Shown here piece after piece: positions 1 to 9,361 of a DNA stretch of 64,000 nt; position 1 is the stretch's first letter, and each line of letters starts with the position of its first letter. Source of the DNA: Norana najaformis (taxonomy: Eukaryota; Annelida; Clitellata; Crassiclitellata; Hormogastridae); NCBI GenBank assembly GCA_964023275.1, contig OZ029914.1, positions 50,298,530 through 50,362,529 of the forward strand, read 5' to 3'. Both the position numbers and the translations under genes were made by a program. The notes below the pieces were generated by a model. That model worked only from the letters and a program-made list of their open reading frames with translations, was not told the DNA's origin and made no database searches.

Positions 1-167
1 ATTGAATGGCTTTCTGGCAAAGGGTCGATTTAACGTAACTCGTAGCAGCAGTCCTGAATGTTACAGCCTAATTATTACAGATGTTAAACGGGAAGACGCT
101 GGAACGTACACTTGCACCGATAATGGAGGATTGGGGCAATCTACAGGATGGGAACTTATCATTTTAG
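1..167 (+). CDS. Ig V-like domain exon, C-terminal part (gene A)
   Basis: The frame starting at base 2 reads the second half of an Ig domain: RFNVTRSSSPECYSLIITDV followed by REDAGTYTC. This is the classical D-x-G-x-Y-x-C signature around the F-strand cysteine, and a G-strand-like GWELIIL follows. The exon is cut by the left edge of the window. Its right end is a donor at ATTTTAG/GTTAG, with GT at 168-169; reading through meets TAG at once, which supports splicing here. The codon is split after its first base (phase 1), as is usual for Ig exons. The canonical tryptophan and first cysteine would lie left of the window. NVT is a possible N-glycosylation site. The domain is extracellular by context. 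Confidence 0.85.
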
Positions 168-324
168 GTTAGACTGGTCTTGATAAGATTGCCTTTTTAT
201 GTAATGCTTTTGGGCATACGAATACTGACTTCTTAGCACATCTCTATCGATGTAGCTGTGTTATAACCAAATGTACCCTTTTTATGCACAACGCACAAAC
301 GTGCAGTATGAGACCTGGTCCTTA

Positions 325-515
325 CTCTAATATAATCTAATGACTTGTGTAGAGCCGTTATCGAAATGCAAGAGGCATCAATAGATTGTCAAGTGAAACT
401 GTAGTCAAAAATTGTAATCCGCTAAGGAGAAGTTGGTCTAAATTCGACAGGTCAGAGACTCCAGAAGTCAAACTATGATGGATAAATAAGTAGAGACTTT
501 TAAGTTTTGACTTGC
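325..515 (-). repeat. LINE 3'-end remnant in intron of gene A
   Basis: This stretch (gagaagttggtctaaattcg, then caggtcagagactccagaag) resembles 31085-31130 and 33830-33900, where the same wording lies next to an antisense LINE reverse transcriptase C-terminus. I take it as a short decayed 3'-end fragment of the LINE A/E family. No coding potential is recognised. The rest of 516-1290 is AT-rich intron in which I see nothing. Confidence 0.4.
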
Positions 516-1294
516 TTGACATTGGCGAACTGATAGAACGCACAGAAATGGGCAACGATTTCAGAAGCTTTAGACCAGTAATTTCATTATCCAGACACTG
601 GACGTTTGATGGTCCAAATAAAAAGAAACGTACGCATCTGCAAATCGCTTCTACTGTTCAGGTTAAAATTTATAATTGTGCTTACTTATCGCAATCCCAA
701 ACTCCAAAGCTGTATTGGTATTTAACCGAACTGAATAAAAATTTTAAAATAAAAATAAATATCACGTGCTATACAAATAAATTATTCATAACTGCATCAA
801 AGTACTTGTATTACATTGACTAAAGATCACATTAACTTTTTCGTATGTTTCCTAAGATCAGATTAGTCCATAACTATGAACTTTTCGGATTATCATGAAA
901 TACTTCAGATACAAAATAAGCTTAAATCATTGACTTTTCTTTAACTTTCTCATATATTCTTCACGAATAAGCAAAATGCTGTTGATCTTCATATCTGTTC
1001 TTAGTGATGAACTACTCATAATATGCAGCTGTTTCTGTCAAACTTGCTGTCTAAACTCAGATAAAGACTAGTTGCATGGTTCTTAAATATATGATTATAC
1101 CGGATGCAGACCAAATATGAATATTAATAATGTAAAAATTCATCAGGTGCACGATACTAAAGTCACTGGTGTCTTAATTAATAATAAACTTAAGTCGAAT
1201 AATCACAATGACATAATTGCTTATAAGATGTCAAAGGTAATCAGATTTCTGCGTAGGGTTGGATATATGTGCCATGACCAACTCAAGTTATTAC

Positions 1295-1535
1295 ACCACG
1301 CCTCCTTCCCATTCCTCATTCCCATTTATTTCAGCTTAAACGCAACCCATCCTTGCAGCTCTTCTCCCTGCTCTCTCTTGTCTTCTGGCAACCGAACTTG
1401 GTTCTTGACAAGGAATCTTTGACAACCCCATTGATTTGACGCAATGCTCGTGAATAAGCTGGTACCCTGCACTCAGGTTTTAAGTAGAGCTTTAGAAATT
1501 TCGAGTTTACGACTACGATTAAGACTACGATTTTG
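1295..1535 (+). mobile_element. LINE C family, truncated 3' end
   Basis: This is a sense-oriented 3' end of the LINE C family. The text from the short interval ctggcaaccgaacttggt through gaataagctggtaccctgc to ttttaagtagagctttagaa matches 61180-61310 closely, and it matches the reverse complement of 26105-26260. It ends in the family tail of TTACGA/ACTACGATT repeats near 1510-1535. Only the 3' untranslated portion and a few C-terminal codons survive, which is typical 5'-truncated LINE insertion. It is one of few elements in gene A lying in the same orientation as the gene. Confidence 0.7.
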
Positions 1536-1664
1536 GGAATCGCATTACAACACTTGCAGCCTTCATCGAATATTAAATTAAGATTGTCAAAATTTGCTCG
1601 CATCTTTGGCTTATTATGCCCCATAGGTGGCTGACCCCTCTCCTAGAAGGGATTAATTCCAATC

Positions 1665-1728
1665 AGAAGAAAGAGGAAGAAGAAGAAGAAGAAGAAGAAG
1701 AAGAAAAAGTAGAAGTAGAAGAAGTAGA
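1665..1728 (+). repeat. (GAA)n microsatellite
   Basis: This is a run of GAA/AGA triplets, about 20 units, with GTA and GGA interruptions. Translated it would give a poly-glutamate stretch, but there is no sign of a gene around it. Confidence 0.95.
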
Positions 1729-1729
1729 C

Positions 1730-2725
1730 CCCAATGGCTCAAGGGTCGTTGCTTGGATCACACAACGTATACTGTTAGTATCATCACTGCCCCTCCATAA
1801 AAATACCATTACCCACCCGGTCGTTTAATTTTGACGCCGACGCTGTTCCTACATACAGTTTGTAACGTATCTGCTTAAGACTTTAACAACTCTGCTATGC
1901 CCAAAAGCTTCATTTTTATAAGAAGTTTGAGACTAAAGCTACTCATCGTTTTTATAAATTACATTGAATCCAACACTTGATCTAGCAAACTAAGGTCATA
2001 TTTCGATATCTGTCGCGGTTGTGTTACACTTATCTGCTGTAAGTGACCAAGCTTCAATGTCTGCCGTGAGTGATCACGAGTCTCACCCGGCTAATGGCTC
2101 CTAGAACAGTCTATAAACACACCTGGGTGCTAGGCCAACTCCTCTCCTATTTCCACATGATGTATTGCATGCAAAGAAACAACTAAAAGAAACAAATAAA
2201 AATATACGATGTTGATAAACTGAATCGATGATGATAAAAAGAAAGTGGGTCTTAAAGTTCACTCAAAGTCCTATAGATTTAACTGACCATTGCATGCATT
2301 AACCTCTTTCAGACGCGCCAAGTTGGTCATGTCCACGTCCCTAGATCAGTATTATTAAGTATTCAGTGTTTAACCACATCACATGGCTGCCATGATCGTT
2401 AACGTCGCCTCCTGAGATAGTCCTAATACATATAGATATGCAGCTTGGAACAATTCAAAGGTATTCCTCTGTATAGAGCTGTATTTGTGGCAAACGGACA
2501 TTTGTGCGTGTGACGACATAAGACATTGTTGTCCTTACATATCTGGCATCTGCATCTTCAGTGTGGCAGCTTGTCAAAGTGTAGACGATTGCGTTAATTC
2601 ACAAACTGTTTTAAGCACGTGGAACATCAGAGATCATGAAAACGAATCCAAATCCGTGGCCAAAACTATAATCATTGTGTTTGATAAAATTTTCATTAGC
2701 TAAAACTCTATGTTATGTATTGCAG
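1730..2725 (+). other. Intron of gene A, nothing recognised
   Basis: This is AT-rich sequence between the (GAA)n tract and the next Ig exon. A 72-codon open frame at 2485-2703 is cysteine-rich but has no domain pattern. It is separated from the exon at 2726 by an in-frame stop, so I treat it as intron. Confidence 0.5.
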
Positions 2726-3058
2726 AATCTTTCGAATGTCAAGAAGAGAATGGTAAAAAGGACTACATGGGAGTCAATAATTTCGATTTAGCACAAGATG
2801 TCATCGCCATTCTGTGTATTTCCACATATAATGGCAATATGCCCGCAAAGTCAATATGCGAATGGTCTTCTGGAAAGGAGCTACACAATAAATATCAACA
2901 AGTCACGAAAACGAATACAAGCATGACTTTGAGAATTCAAATGCCAGCTACAAAAGAAATGAACAACAATACGCTTTACTGCTACGCAAAGATTGAAATG
3001 GAGTCCAGTGAAAACCAAAATCCGACTATTTGGAAATCTACAAAATTTAGAATAAATT
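2726..3058 (+). CDS. Ig-like domain exon (gene A)
   Basis: This is a complete phase 1-1 exon of 333 nt (111 codons). The acceptor is TATGTATTGCAG (AG at 2724-2725) and the donor is AATT/GTAAGT (GT at 3059), a near-perfect consensus. The protein begins ESFECQEENG and contains AILCISTYNG (B-strand cysteine) and SICEWSSGKEL (C-strand tryptophan). TSMTLRIQMPATKEMNNNTL then leads to the F-strand Y-C-Y-A-K. The Asn-rich stretch before the second cysteine holds an N-glycosylation sequon (NNT). Its start (E-S-x-x-C), E-W-S core and T-S-M-T-L-R strand resemble the gene B exon at 63892-63554, so the two genes look paralogous. It is an extracellular domain; its ligand is unknown. Confidence 0.85.
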
Positions 3059-3159
3059 GTAAGTATTACCAGGTTGTAAAGTACAGATTGCTTTGTTACA
3101 CAGTCTCAACTAGTATACATATTACATAGTCTATTATTATTCGGGTATGAATGTTGAAT

Positions 3160-3270
3160 CATAATCGTAATATAGAGATTTCTGCAGCCCCCAACAAAAG
3201 CTAAATCACGGGAACCAGCTTGTTCAAAGACGTTCAGTAAATATGAAATCGATAGGTGGGTAAAGAATGA
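3160..3270 (-). mobile_element. LINE C family 3'-end fragment
   Basis: It contains aatcgtaatatagagatttc, then aaagctaaatcacgggaacc and agcttgttcaaagacgttca. These are the reverse complement of the LINE C terminus and match 12175-12260, 26125-26230 and 29235-29330. It is antisense to gene A and reduced to about 110 bp. Confidence 0.6.
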
Positions 3271-4435
3271 ATATACTTTCATGTCAATTAGATATAACTT
3301 TGAAACATCGCATTAAAATGACAACCTTTCCCTTACATAGCATTTCCGAACTCTTATGCCGATTAGACCAAGAAAAGACCAAGATATGTAGAAACAGTTA
3401 AATAATAAAGAAACAAAAGGCAAGAAAACACGAAATGTTGCTAAAGCCCATCTTTCTGTACAGATGAGAATGCTGGACATGATAAAGCAAGATCAGAAGT
3501 ACAATTACCTATTAACAGAAGTAAGTTGCAAAAAACGTGCAGGAATCTGAAGAGGACAAAAACATGAAGTCGTCCATTTGAACGAATCCTACACGAGGCA
3601 ATACATAAATAAACAAAGGAAACCAATTCTACTCTATACGTGCACATAGTCAAGGACGAAACTTATAGACTACACAAATGGCCCAAAAGAATGACGATCA
3701 CTCATTCGCACCTGTCGTTGCCAAATTACTGGTAATGGGAACAGACCATGATGATGATTATGAGTCGATTTGTAGAGTGCCAGATAATGAAACTACATGC
3801 ACCGCAAATACGCTAAAGTAGCTATTTGTACGGTGACATAAATAGACGAGTCTTCATCATCTTTGCGAAGCTCTACAGTGATATTTCAGGATCATGTATG
3901 ATGTGCGACAAGCAGAGCATTCCATACTGCTGGGAAGGATGCGCGACTGTCCAGCCGGTCTATGCTGGACCTTTCTGCTCACATTAGGTCGAATTCTTTA
4001 GCAGAGGGCAGTCGAGATCGTCCCGTTACCAATGAGGCAAGCACACGATCTTCCGCCAGGTACGGTGGTGCTTGTCCATATGAACATAAACCAGCGTGGT
4101 CGACTTAAAAACATTATTCTGGAACGAGTTGTGCTGAAGATGACGAACAACGACGGGCGTTGATGTCCGCGGTTCGTGATAACACCACCGTAGTTGGTAG
4201 AAGATGTAGTCTCAAGCGTAGGTAGATATGATCCATCAGGTTCGTAAAAGTGTTCGGAGAGAACAAAAACATCTGGAACGGCTACATCTTGTCAAGTTCT
4301 GACTGAGTAAAAGTGCCACGAAAGGCAACCTGGCATTAAAACGCTAAATTGCAATTGCAAGATGTTGCAAGATGTAACTGCTTTGTTGTGTCTCCAGAAG
4401 TTTGAGTTAGTCACTTATCCAAGTCCGTAATGAAA
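3271..4435 (+). other. Intron of gene A, unclassified
   Basis: No gene or known repeat is recognised. The stretch 3880-4230 is less AT-rich than its surroundings and has the texture of a decayed transposon, but no frame gives a recognisable domain on either strand. Confidence 0.4.
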
Positions 4436-4439
4436 TCGA

Positions 4440-6098
4440 GCCCATTGCTATTTACTTATAATACAAAGGTTTCCAATGCCAGCGGTACAAAGCGGTATGT
4501 TGAGAAGTGTTGACTGTACTTGGCATTTTTCTGGATGCCGCCGATTCTGCTGCTGCCCCCGTTGCTATAGCAGTTGCCTGCAAATGAGATGAAGCCACAA
4601 TGTAAGTTACTGTGACATCCCTGATGAGGCTGCGGCTCATACGCCAAGGGATCAGGGTGAGCCTATACGGTCTCTTATCATCTGTTCTGGACAGCCTGTG
4701 TGGCTCTTTGACAGCTTGAAAGTCAGAACATGTTAGGCTCAGACAGATCAGGGCATTAGGACAGCATTCTGGATGCACGGCCAGGGGCAAGATCGCAAGA
4801 GAGGCCATGCGAACCGCCCGTCGTCCCTATTGATCCTCAAGAACAACCGTGTGGCACACATATGCTTGCCCCAGGCGAAATCCGACAGCAATTCATACGG
4901 CCAGTCGCAAACCACTAGTCGTTATTGGTAGGGCAAACAACCAGTCGTAGGCATCGATATATGTGGCGCCAAGTGATTTCAACTTTCTAAAGTAGAGGCT
5001 TATCTCAATAAGGTCTTTTTTGGCGAGGTTATTGTTTTGGTGCAAAATTTGGCTTTCAGCACACCAGTGATGTACCAGAGCTTCAAAATGTGCGAATGGT
5101 TTGGCCTGCACATTGCCCAGCATGGAGTACTGGAAACGTGGGTGTATGCAGCTGAAGCCAAAAAAGGCAGGAAGCGCAGGTGAATGCCAAATCCTCCAAG
5201 CTTAACCGGAAAAAGCAAAGGCCCTCACGTGAGAAAAAGTCTTATTTATCCAGGAGGGGATTATCAATGCATGGGCTGCATCGAAGAATGTGTAGTAGTA
5301 TCGGACAACTGGGTTGACTTCTGAGGAGGATAGAGCATCGCGCTTGTCGATTCTTCCTAATATAGCAATTGCTAAAGTAAGTTCCCTTTAAAACAAACCA
5401 AGAGAGGTTCCTAAATGGGCATGGAGCACGTAGCAAGCAGACCATTTCAGGCCTAACTTTTAAAAACTTTGAAAATGTCACTAGTTACCGCGACAGAGAA
5501 ATGCGAGATCATCTGGCATTTGGAGCGATTAAGACGCAGCCCCCAATGAACTACGTTCTCGCTTAGTCTTCTATGCATCTTCCGGCATAATGAACACTTC
5601 TCCTCAGAGTAAAGGTTGTCAAAGTATCCAAAAACTAGACAAAGAACAGGTTCTGCAAAACTGATTGCAATTGAAGGCAAAAAGGGGCGGACCGAATAGA
5701 TCACCCTGTCGTGTCCGACTTGTGACAGAGGGGCGAATTGGCAAAACCGGAGTTCAGAAGCTGCAACATAGGCAAGACACGAAAAGGGTGCTAATTCTGG
5801 TAGGATGTAACCTATTGCGGTATTTGCAAAGACAAGACTGCTGAAAGCATTAGCAAACTTCTCGCACAGACAGGTTTGAGTGAGTATACCCGGTTTATGC
5901 GATGCAGCAGTGCATGCGTCTAGGTGCGGATTTTGATGGTTGATGTTAAATTATGGCGCCCCATCCTTTTACAGACTGTTCTAGAGTAACTGCTCCAAAG
6001 AACAGAACTTGTAAGACCGTAGGGTTATGAATAGCCATAAGAGTCTTATTAGTAATGATGGTCAAAAGCCTGTCCAAGCTTGGTCTGGGGACTTTGGG
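4440..6098 (-). mobile_element. Non-LTR retroelement with R2-type (restriction-like) endonuclease, decayed
   Basis: On the minus strand, running from high to low coordinates, several broken frames together give one reverse-transcriptase protein. They are a palm-entry region (5946-6095); a catalytic-loop remnant FGYFDNLY (5580-5640, where such elements have GYLDD); HILRCSPCIDNPLL (5250-5300); KLGGFGIHLR (5165-5205); and a C-terminal block AVKEPHRLSRTDDKRPYRLT then LIPW..RDVTV (4600-4730). The last block corresponds to the family motif RPDG...WDVTV, which I read as a PD-(D/E)XK endonuclease core; that reading is inference. The motif has decayed here (PDG to PYR, WD to RD), and frameshifts occur throughout. 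The element is dead and lies antisense to gene A. It abuts an (ATT)n tract at 6100. Confidence 0.75.
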
Positions 6099-6099
6099 A

Positions 6100-6127
6100 A
6101 TATTATTATTATTATTATTATTATTAT
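6100..6127 (+). repeat. (ATT)n microsatellite
   Basis: About nine TAT/ATT triplets form the junction between two antisense retroelement fragments of the same class. Confidence 0.95.
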
Positions 6128-6179
6128 GAAACAAATCTATTGTGTCACTTCAATTATGATACAAATCTATTGTTGCTGG

Positions 6180-6892
6180 AGCAACTAGAGCTGCTGTGGC
6201 GTCCTGGTTGGTACACTGGAAACAGGTCGACTAGCTGCACCTCCGAATCGCGTGATCTTGTCTTTAAGCGCCGTGGTGAAGAAGCAACCCTGAGTTAGCG
6301 GTCGCGTAAGTGTAGAGCGTTCTGTGGGCGTTTCTTCGATGGGGCGCAAGAACTTCCGGTGTGGATCGGACGAACATCCAGCACCACCAACTCCCTCCTC
6401 TTCATCGCCGTCGTCGTCTGCTTCGAAAGCGCCTGCGTCGTGGGCTTCGCTGACCCGAGCGTCGACGTCTCCTCGACCTCGACCCGCCGGCTGACCTTCG
6501 ACAGGCGGTGTGGCTCTTTGACCCAGAGGATCGGTTGGGGCCCGTCGGCTGGGTTTCGACGACCAGTTCCAGGTTCTCTCCTTTTCTTTAATCTTGGCTT
6601 CAGGCACGGTGATTGTTCTCTGGAATTGCCAGTCTTCGCTTAAATCTGGCTCCAAGAATGTGCCATTAAAGGCAATCGCGTTAGATCGCTGGATGGCAAT
6701 GGAGAGGCGTTGGAACAGGAAAGAAGTCTCCCTCTTATCTCCCGATGCTTGAGTTAAATGGCGTCCGATTTTCTTGATGAGGCTGAAGCCTTCCTGATTT
6801 ATGGGGCCTAGAGTCTCGAAGGCCAGAGGGACGAAGCAGTGTGTCGAGAGAATATCACTGTATTTTGAGGTCTTTCGTTCTGCTGCGATCAC
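6180..6892 (-). mobile_element. C-terminus and 3' region of a second R2-endonuclease-like retroelement
   Basis: A 235-codon minus-strand frame (6892-6185) begins with RKTSKYSDI and FVPLAFETLGPINQEG. It continues with SFLFQRLSIAIQRSNAIAF, the C-terminal block that follows the endonuclease-like motif in the same retroelement class as 4440-6098. The related copy there has SRKMPSTVN at the equivalent place, so these are two subfamilies. After FNGTF the protein becomes a GC-rich, Arg/Pro/Glu-rich stretch that probably represents 3' untranslated sequence left open by chance. It is flanked on both sides by ATT tracts. No catalytic part is present. Confidence 0.7.
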
Positions 6893-6953
<61 letters not shown>

Positions 6954-7069
6954 TATCGAAATGACAGATATGCGAACTTATTATTATTGTTGATATTATT
7001 ATTATTATTATATCTTTACCCAAGGTATGCATGATCCATCAGGATATAAAAAAATTCTCCGAAGAATGA

Positions 7070-7113
<44 letters not shown>

Positions 7114-7133
7114 TATTATTATTACTGCTTGTA
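6892..7133 (+). repeat. Compound (TTA)n / (ATT)n / (ATC)n microsatellites
   Basis: (TTA)n at about 6892-6949, an interrupted ATT tract at 6978-7011 and (ATC)n at 7072-7110 grading into ATT at 7111-7131. They lie in the intron just upstream of the next gene A exon. Confidence 0.95.
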
Positions 7134-7322
7134 TTAGCCCTACTATCATAACTTTCTCAAATGCACATTGAATTTTACTCTCCAAAGTATTTGCAAAGTT
7201 TATTCTACCTTTTATAGACAGATTCCTAATTTGCTTTAGAATTATATCTTTAACAGGGGAACATTTATTCTGAAATATTGTACCACAATTTCAATTTTGC
7301 TATTATTTGTGTATCCATCTAG

Positions 7323-7490
7323 ATGCCAATTTCCAGCACAAGACAGTATCAAGTTGTAGTGGTGACGAATTGTCTCTGGACTGCAATCCGCCTTGCAAGG
7401 CGAGTCGAATTACCAATGGATCGCACATTTGCGAGATTGCATACCCAAGTCACACCGTTAAGAAATTTTACGTCTTGCTACAAGACTACA
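7323..7490 (+). CDS. Cysteine-rich ectodomain exon, possibly lectin-like (gene A)
   Basis: This is a phase 1-1 exon of 168 nt. The acceptor is TGTGTATCCATCTAG (AG 7321-7322) and the donor is CTACA/GTAAGT (7491). It encodes DANFQHKTVSSCSGDELSLD, then CNPPC, RITNGSHICEIAYP and KKFYVLLQDY. The C-x-G-D-E-L-S-L-x-C start resembles the first strand of SUEL/galactose-binding lectin domains (C-x-G-x-x-L-x-L-x-C). The exon is only about half a lectin domain long, and a half Ig domain or membrane-proximal stalk is equally possible. Position between an Ig exon and the TM exon places it next to the membrane. NGS is a glycosylation sequon. Confidence 0.7.
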
Positions 7491-7609
7491 GTAAGTAAAT
7501 GACTTATACAGGAAGAAAAACAAGAAGTTCTTAACGACTATTTGCTTTCCTAAGCAACAGTTTGCAGCAAATGTCATTCTCAGCTGCTCTTGAGGCTCGA
7601 ATCGCACGT

Positions 7610-8165
7610 GAGACTTTCTGTGAAATTAGTTATTCTTCCTCGACTTTCATACTTGCAGATAATATTCTACGGTTGTGGAGCCTTCATTGCTTTGTTTGCC
7701 AAAAGATTTAACCATCCCAGGGTAACATTTTAACGCGCTTCGACTACTGTGTTTCCATCCTTGCAGGTCTGTCAAAGTTCAACATCCGCAAGATTCAGTC
7801 CTTCTTATCTCCGCCGCCCAAGTACTGGCCAATCTGCACAGGTTTCTCTCACATCGGATTATGTGAGGGAAACGCTCCTTTGGCTTACCCGTAGATGAGA
7901 TAATAAAGTTCAAGATTCTCTTCCTGGGGCTGTTCGGTTCTGTACCCGTATACATCAGGGAACTCTGTGTTAAAGTTTAGAATCAACCAGATTGGCTGCC
8001 ACTGCACTCTTCTGCTCGTGCAGATATGCATTTGCCAGTTTTAGTTTTCACAATTTTATTGCCAAAGGAGCCTTTCCGCCTACTTAGGAAATCTAAAACA
8101 CGTGATTCATAGCGACAAGCCTGCAAGGCGACGGCTTCCTGAAGGCTTTTAGACTACTGCGCATT
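7610..8165 (+). mobile_element. Degenerate LINE B-type reverse transcriptase C-terminus
   Basis: With frameshifts, the plus strand reads FDYCVSILAGLSKFNIRKIQ, then LRKIQ-type text and short matches (YVRETLLWL) to the CR1-like RT C-terminus seen antisense at 13433-13729 (FGNAIFAGLSLTNISKLQS). Many stops show it is old. It sits in the intron between the Cys-rich and TM exons, in sense orientation. Confidence 0.55.
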
Positions 8166-8306
8166 TCACCACAGTGATAAGTAAGCTTGCGTTTTAGTTA
8201 ATCTTGTTCAGTGTATCTTTATTACACTTAAAGAATAATAATTTTAAAGGCTTATATGTTATTATGAAAAATTTAACGGTAACGGTCATTTTTATAATCC
8301 TAACAG

Positions 8307-8426
8307 ATGAGCCTATCAAAGAAAATGGTGTGCCGATCGCGACTGTAGTGCTGGTTACATTCGGTGTCTCGGCAATTATTGCTATATCTATGGGCATAGT
8401 CATTTGGCGTTTAAAGAAGAAGCATG
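8307..8426 (+). CDS. Transmembrane exon (gene A)
   Basis: This is a phase 1-1 exon of 120 nt. The acceptor is TTTATAATCCTAACAG (AG 8305-8306) and the donor is AGCATG/GTAAGA (8427). It encodes a short membrane-proximal linker DEPIKENG and a hydrophobic helix of about 24 residues (PIATVVLVTFGVSAIIAISM and on to IVIW). A basic stop-transfer RLKKKH follows. Linker, helix and basic flank are the standard type I single-pass layout, so what is encoded downstream should be cytoplasmic. The gene B exon 54662-54546 has the same size class, phases and layout. Confidence 0.85.
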
Positions 8427-9360
8427 GTAAGATTTTAAACATGATTCAGAGACCTTACGAATTTGCCAATCGGTCGAGCTTCCAATAGTAGACTCGATTT
8501 ATAGCGTAGCGTTAATTCACTCGACTGGTTGTTGTATAATTAATTAAATTAACAGTTAAATCGCGAGAGTTACTTCTATCTCCAATATAAAACTTCTACA
8601 TGCGAAATCTATAAAGTGCTATGGTCAGCAATGATCCACGACATTTGTAACTCAAGCAAACAAATGAATGAGTAAACGACAAATATCATTACTTCATGTC
8701 GCATGCTGCATGTTCTTAATGCATTTGCGACCTTCGCATATACTATACATGTAAGTTCGAACTTGCCGGGTCAGCAGACAAGTTCAGACAAGAACATGAG
8801 TCACCGCTTGCGTCACAAAAATATTTCACGGACGTTTGCAAAACGCTTCGCACTCCCTACCAATCACAAACATATGATCGAATCGTGATAGCCAAACGCA
8901 CCCAGCAATCGCAGACACGTGCCACAGACGTGTCAGACAAGTCAAAAATTTGATGATTTAGTGACGCTTACTTTATTACAAATTCCGACACCTGTAGACG
9001 CGTTGCTATCCAGAACGCCTGAGCTTGTCTCAGAACATTTTAACTCATCAGCGGAAAAATTCCGCTCACACACGATTTTAAATTATCAAATCTAAAGCTA
9101 TATCTTCAGCATAAGACCACACCGCTATCAATCAGATTTCATAAATCCTAATCGATTTTGAACGTATATTTATTTGAAATGACCCTTAAATTCTTTTAGT
9201 GTAAAAAAAACTAAAATGATTGTTAACGGTAACACAATACAAACGACACATTTGAAGCAGCAAATATTAAGCGCCAATACTTTCAGACATTATCAATGAT
9301 CAACAGCAGAAAAGTTTTTAAAGAGTTGGGGCTTTATATTTGCTGTTTTAAGCCACACAT
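8427..9360 (+). other. Intron of gene A, nothing recognised
   Basis: The intron is AT-rich. A frame reading through the TM exon donor ends at 8488 (NMIQRPYEFANRSSFQ, stop); an unspliced form would therefore add a short tail, but the GTAAGA donor makes splicing more likely. Nothing else is seen before the LINE at 9362. Confidence 0.4.
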
Positions 9361-9361
9361 G

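Noticed and set aside
512..823. 103-codon plus frame near the left edge
   Set aside because: It overlaps a LINE 3' remnant, has no domain pattern and sits after a clear donor at 168.
6359..6643. 94-codon plus-strand frame in GC-rich sequence
   Set aside because: It is the complement of the minus-strand retroelement C-terminal frame (6892-6185), has no domain pattern and no splice context.
8427..8488. Read-through tail after the gene A TM exon as the true C-terminus
   Set aside because: It would need the strong GTAAGA donor to be ignored, and the resulting peptide shows no motif; kept only as a possible unspliced form.
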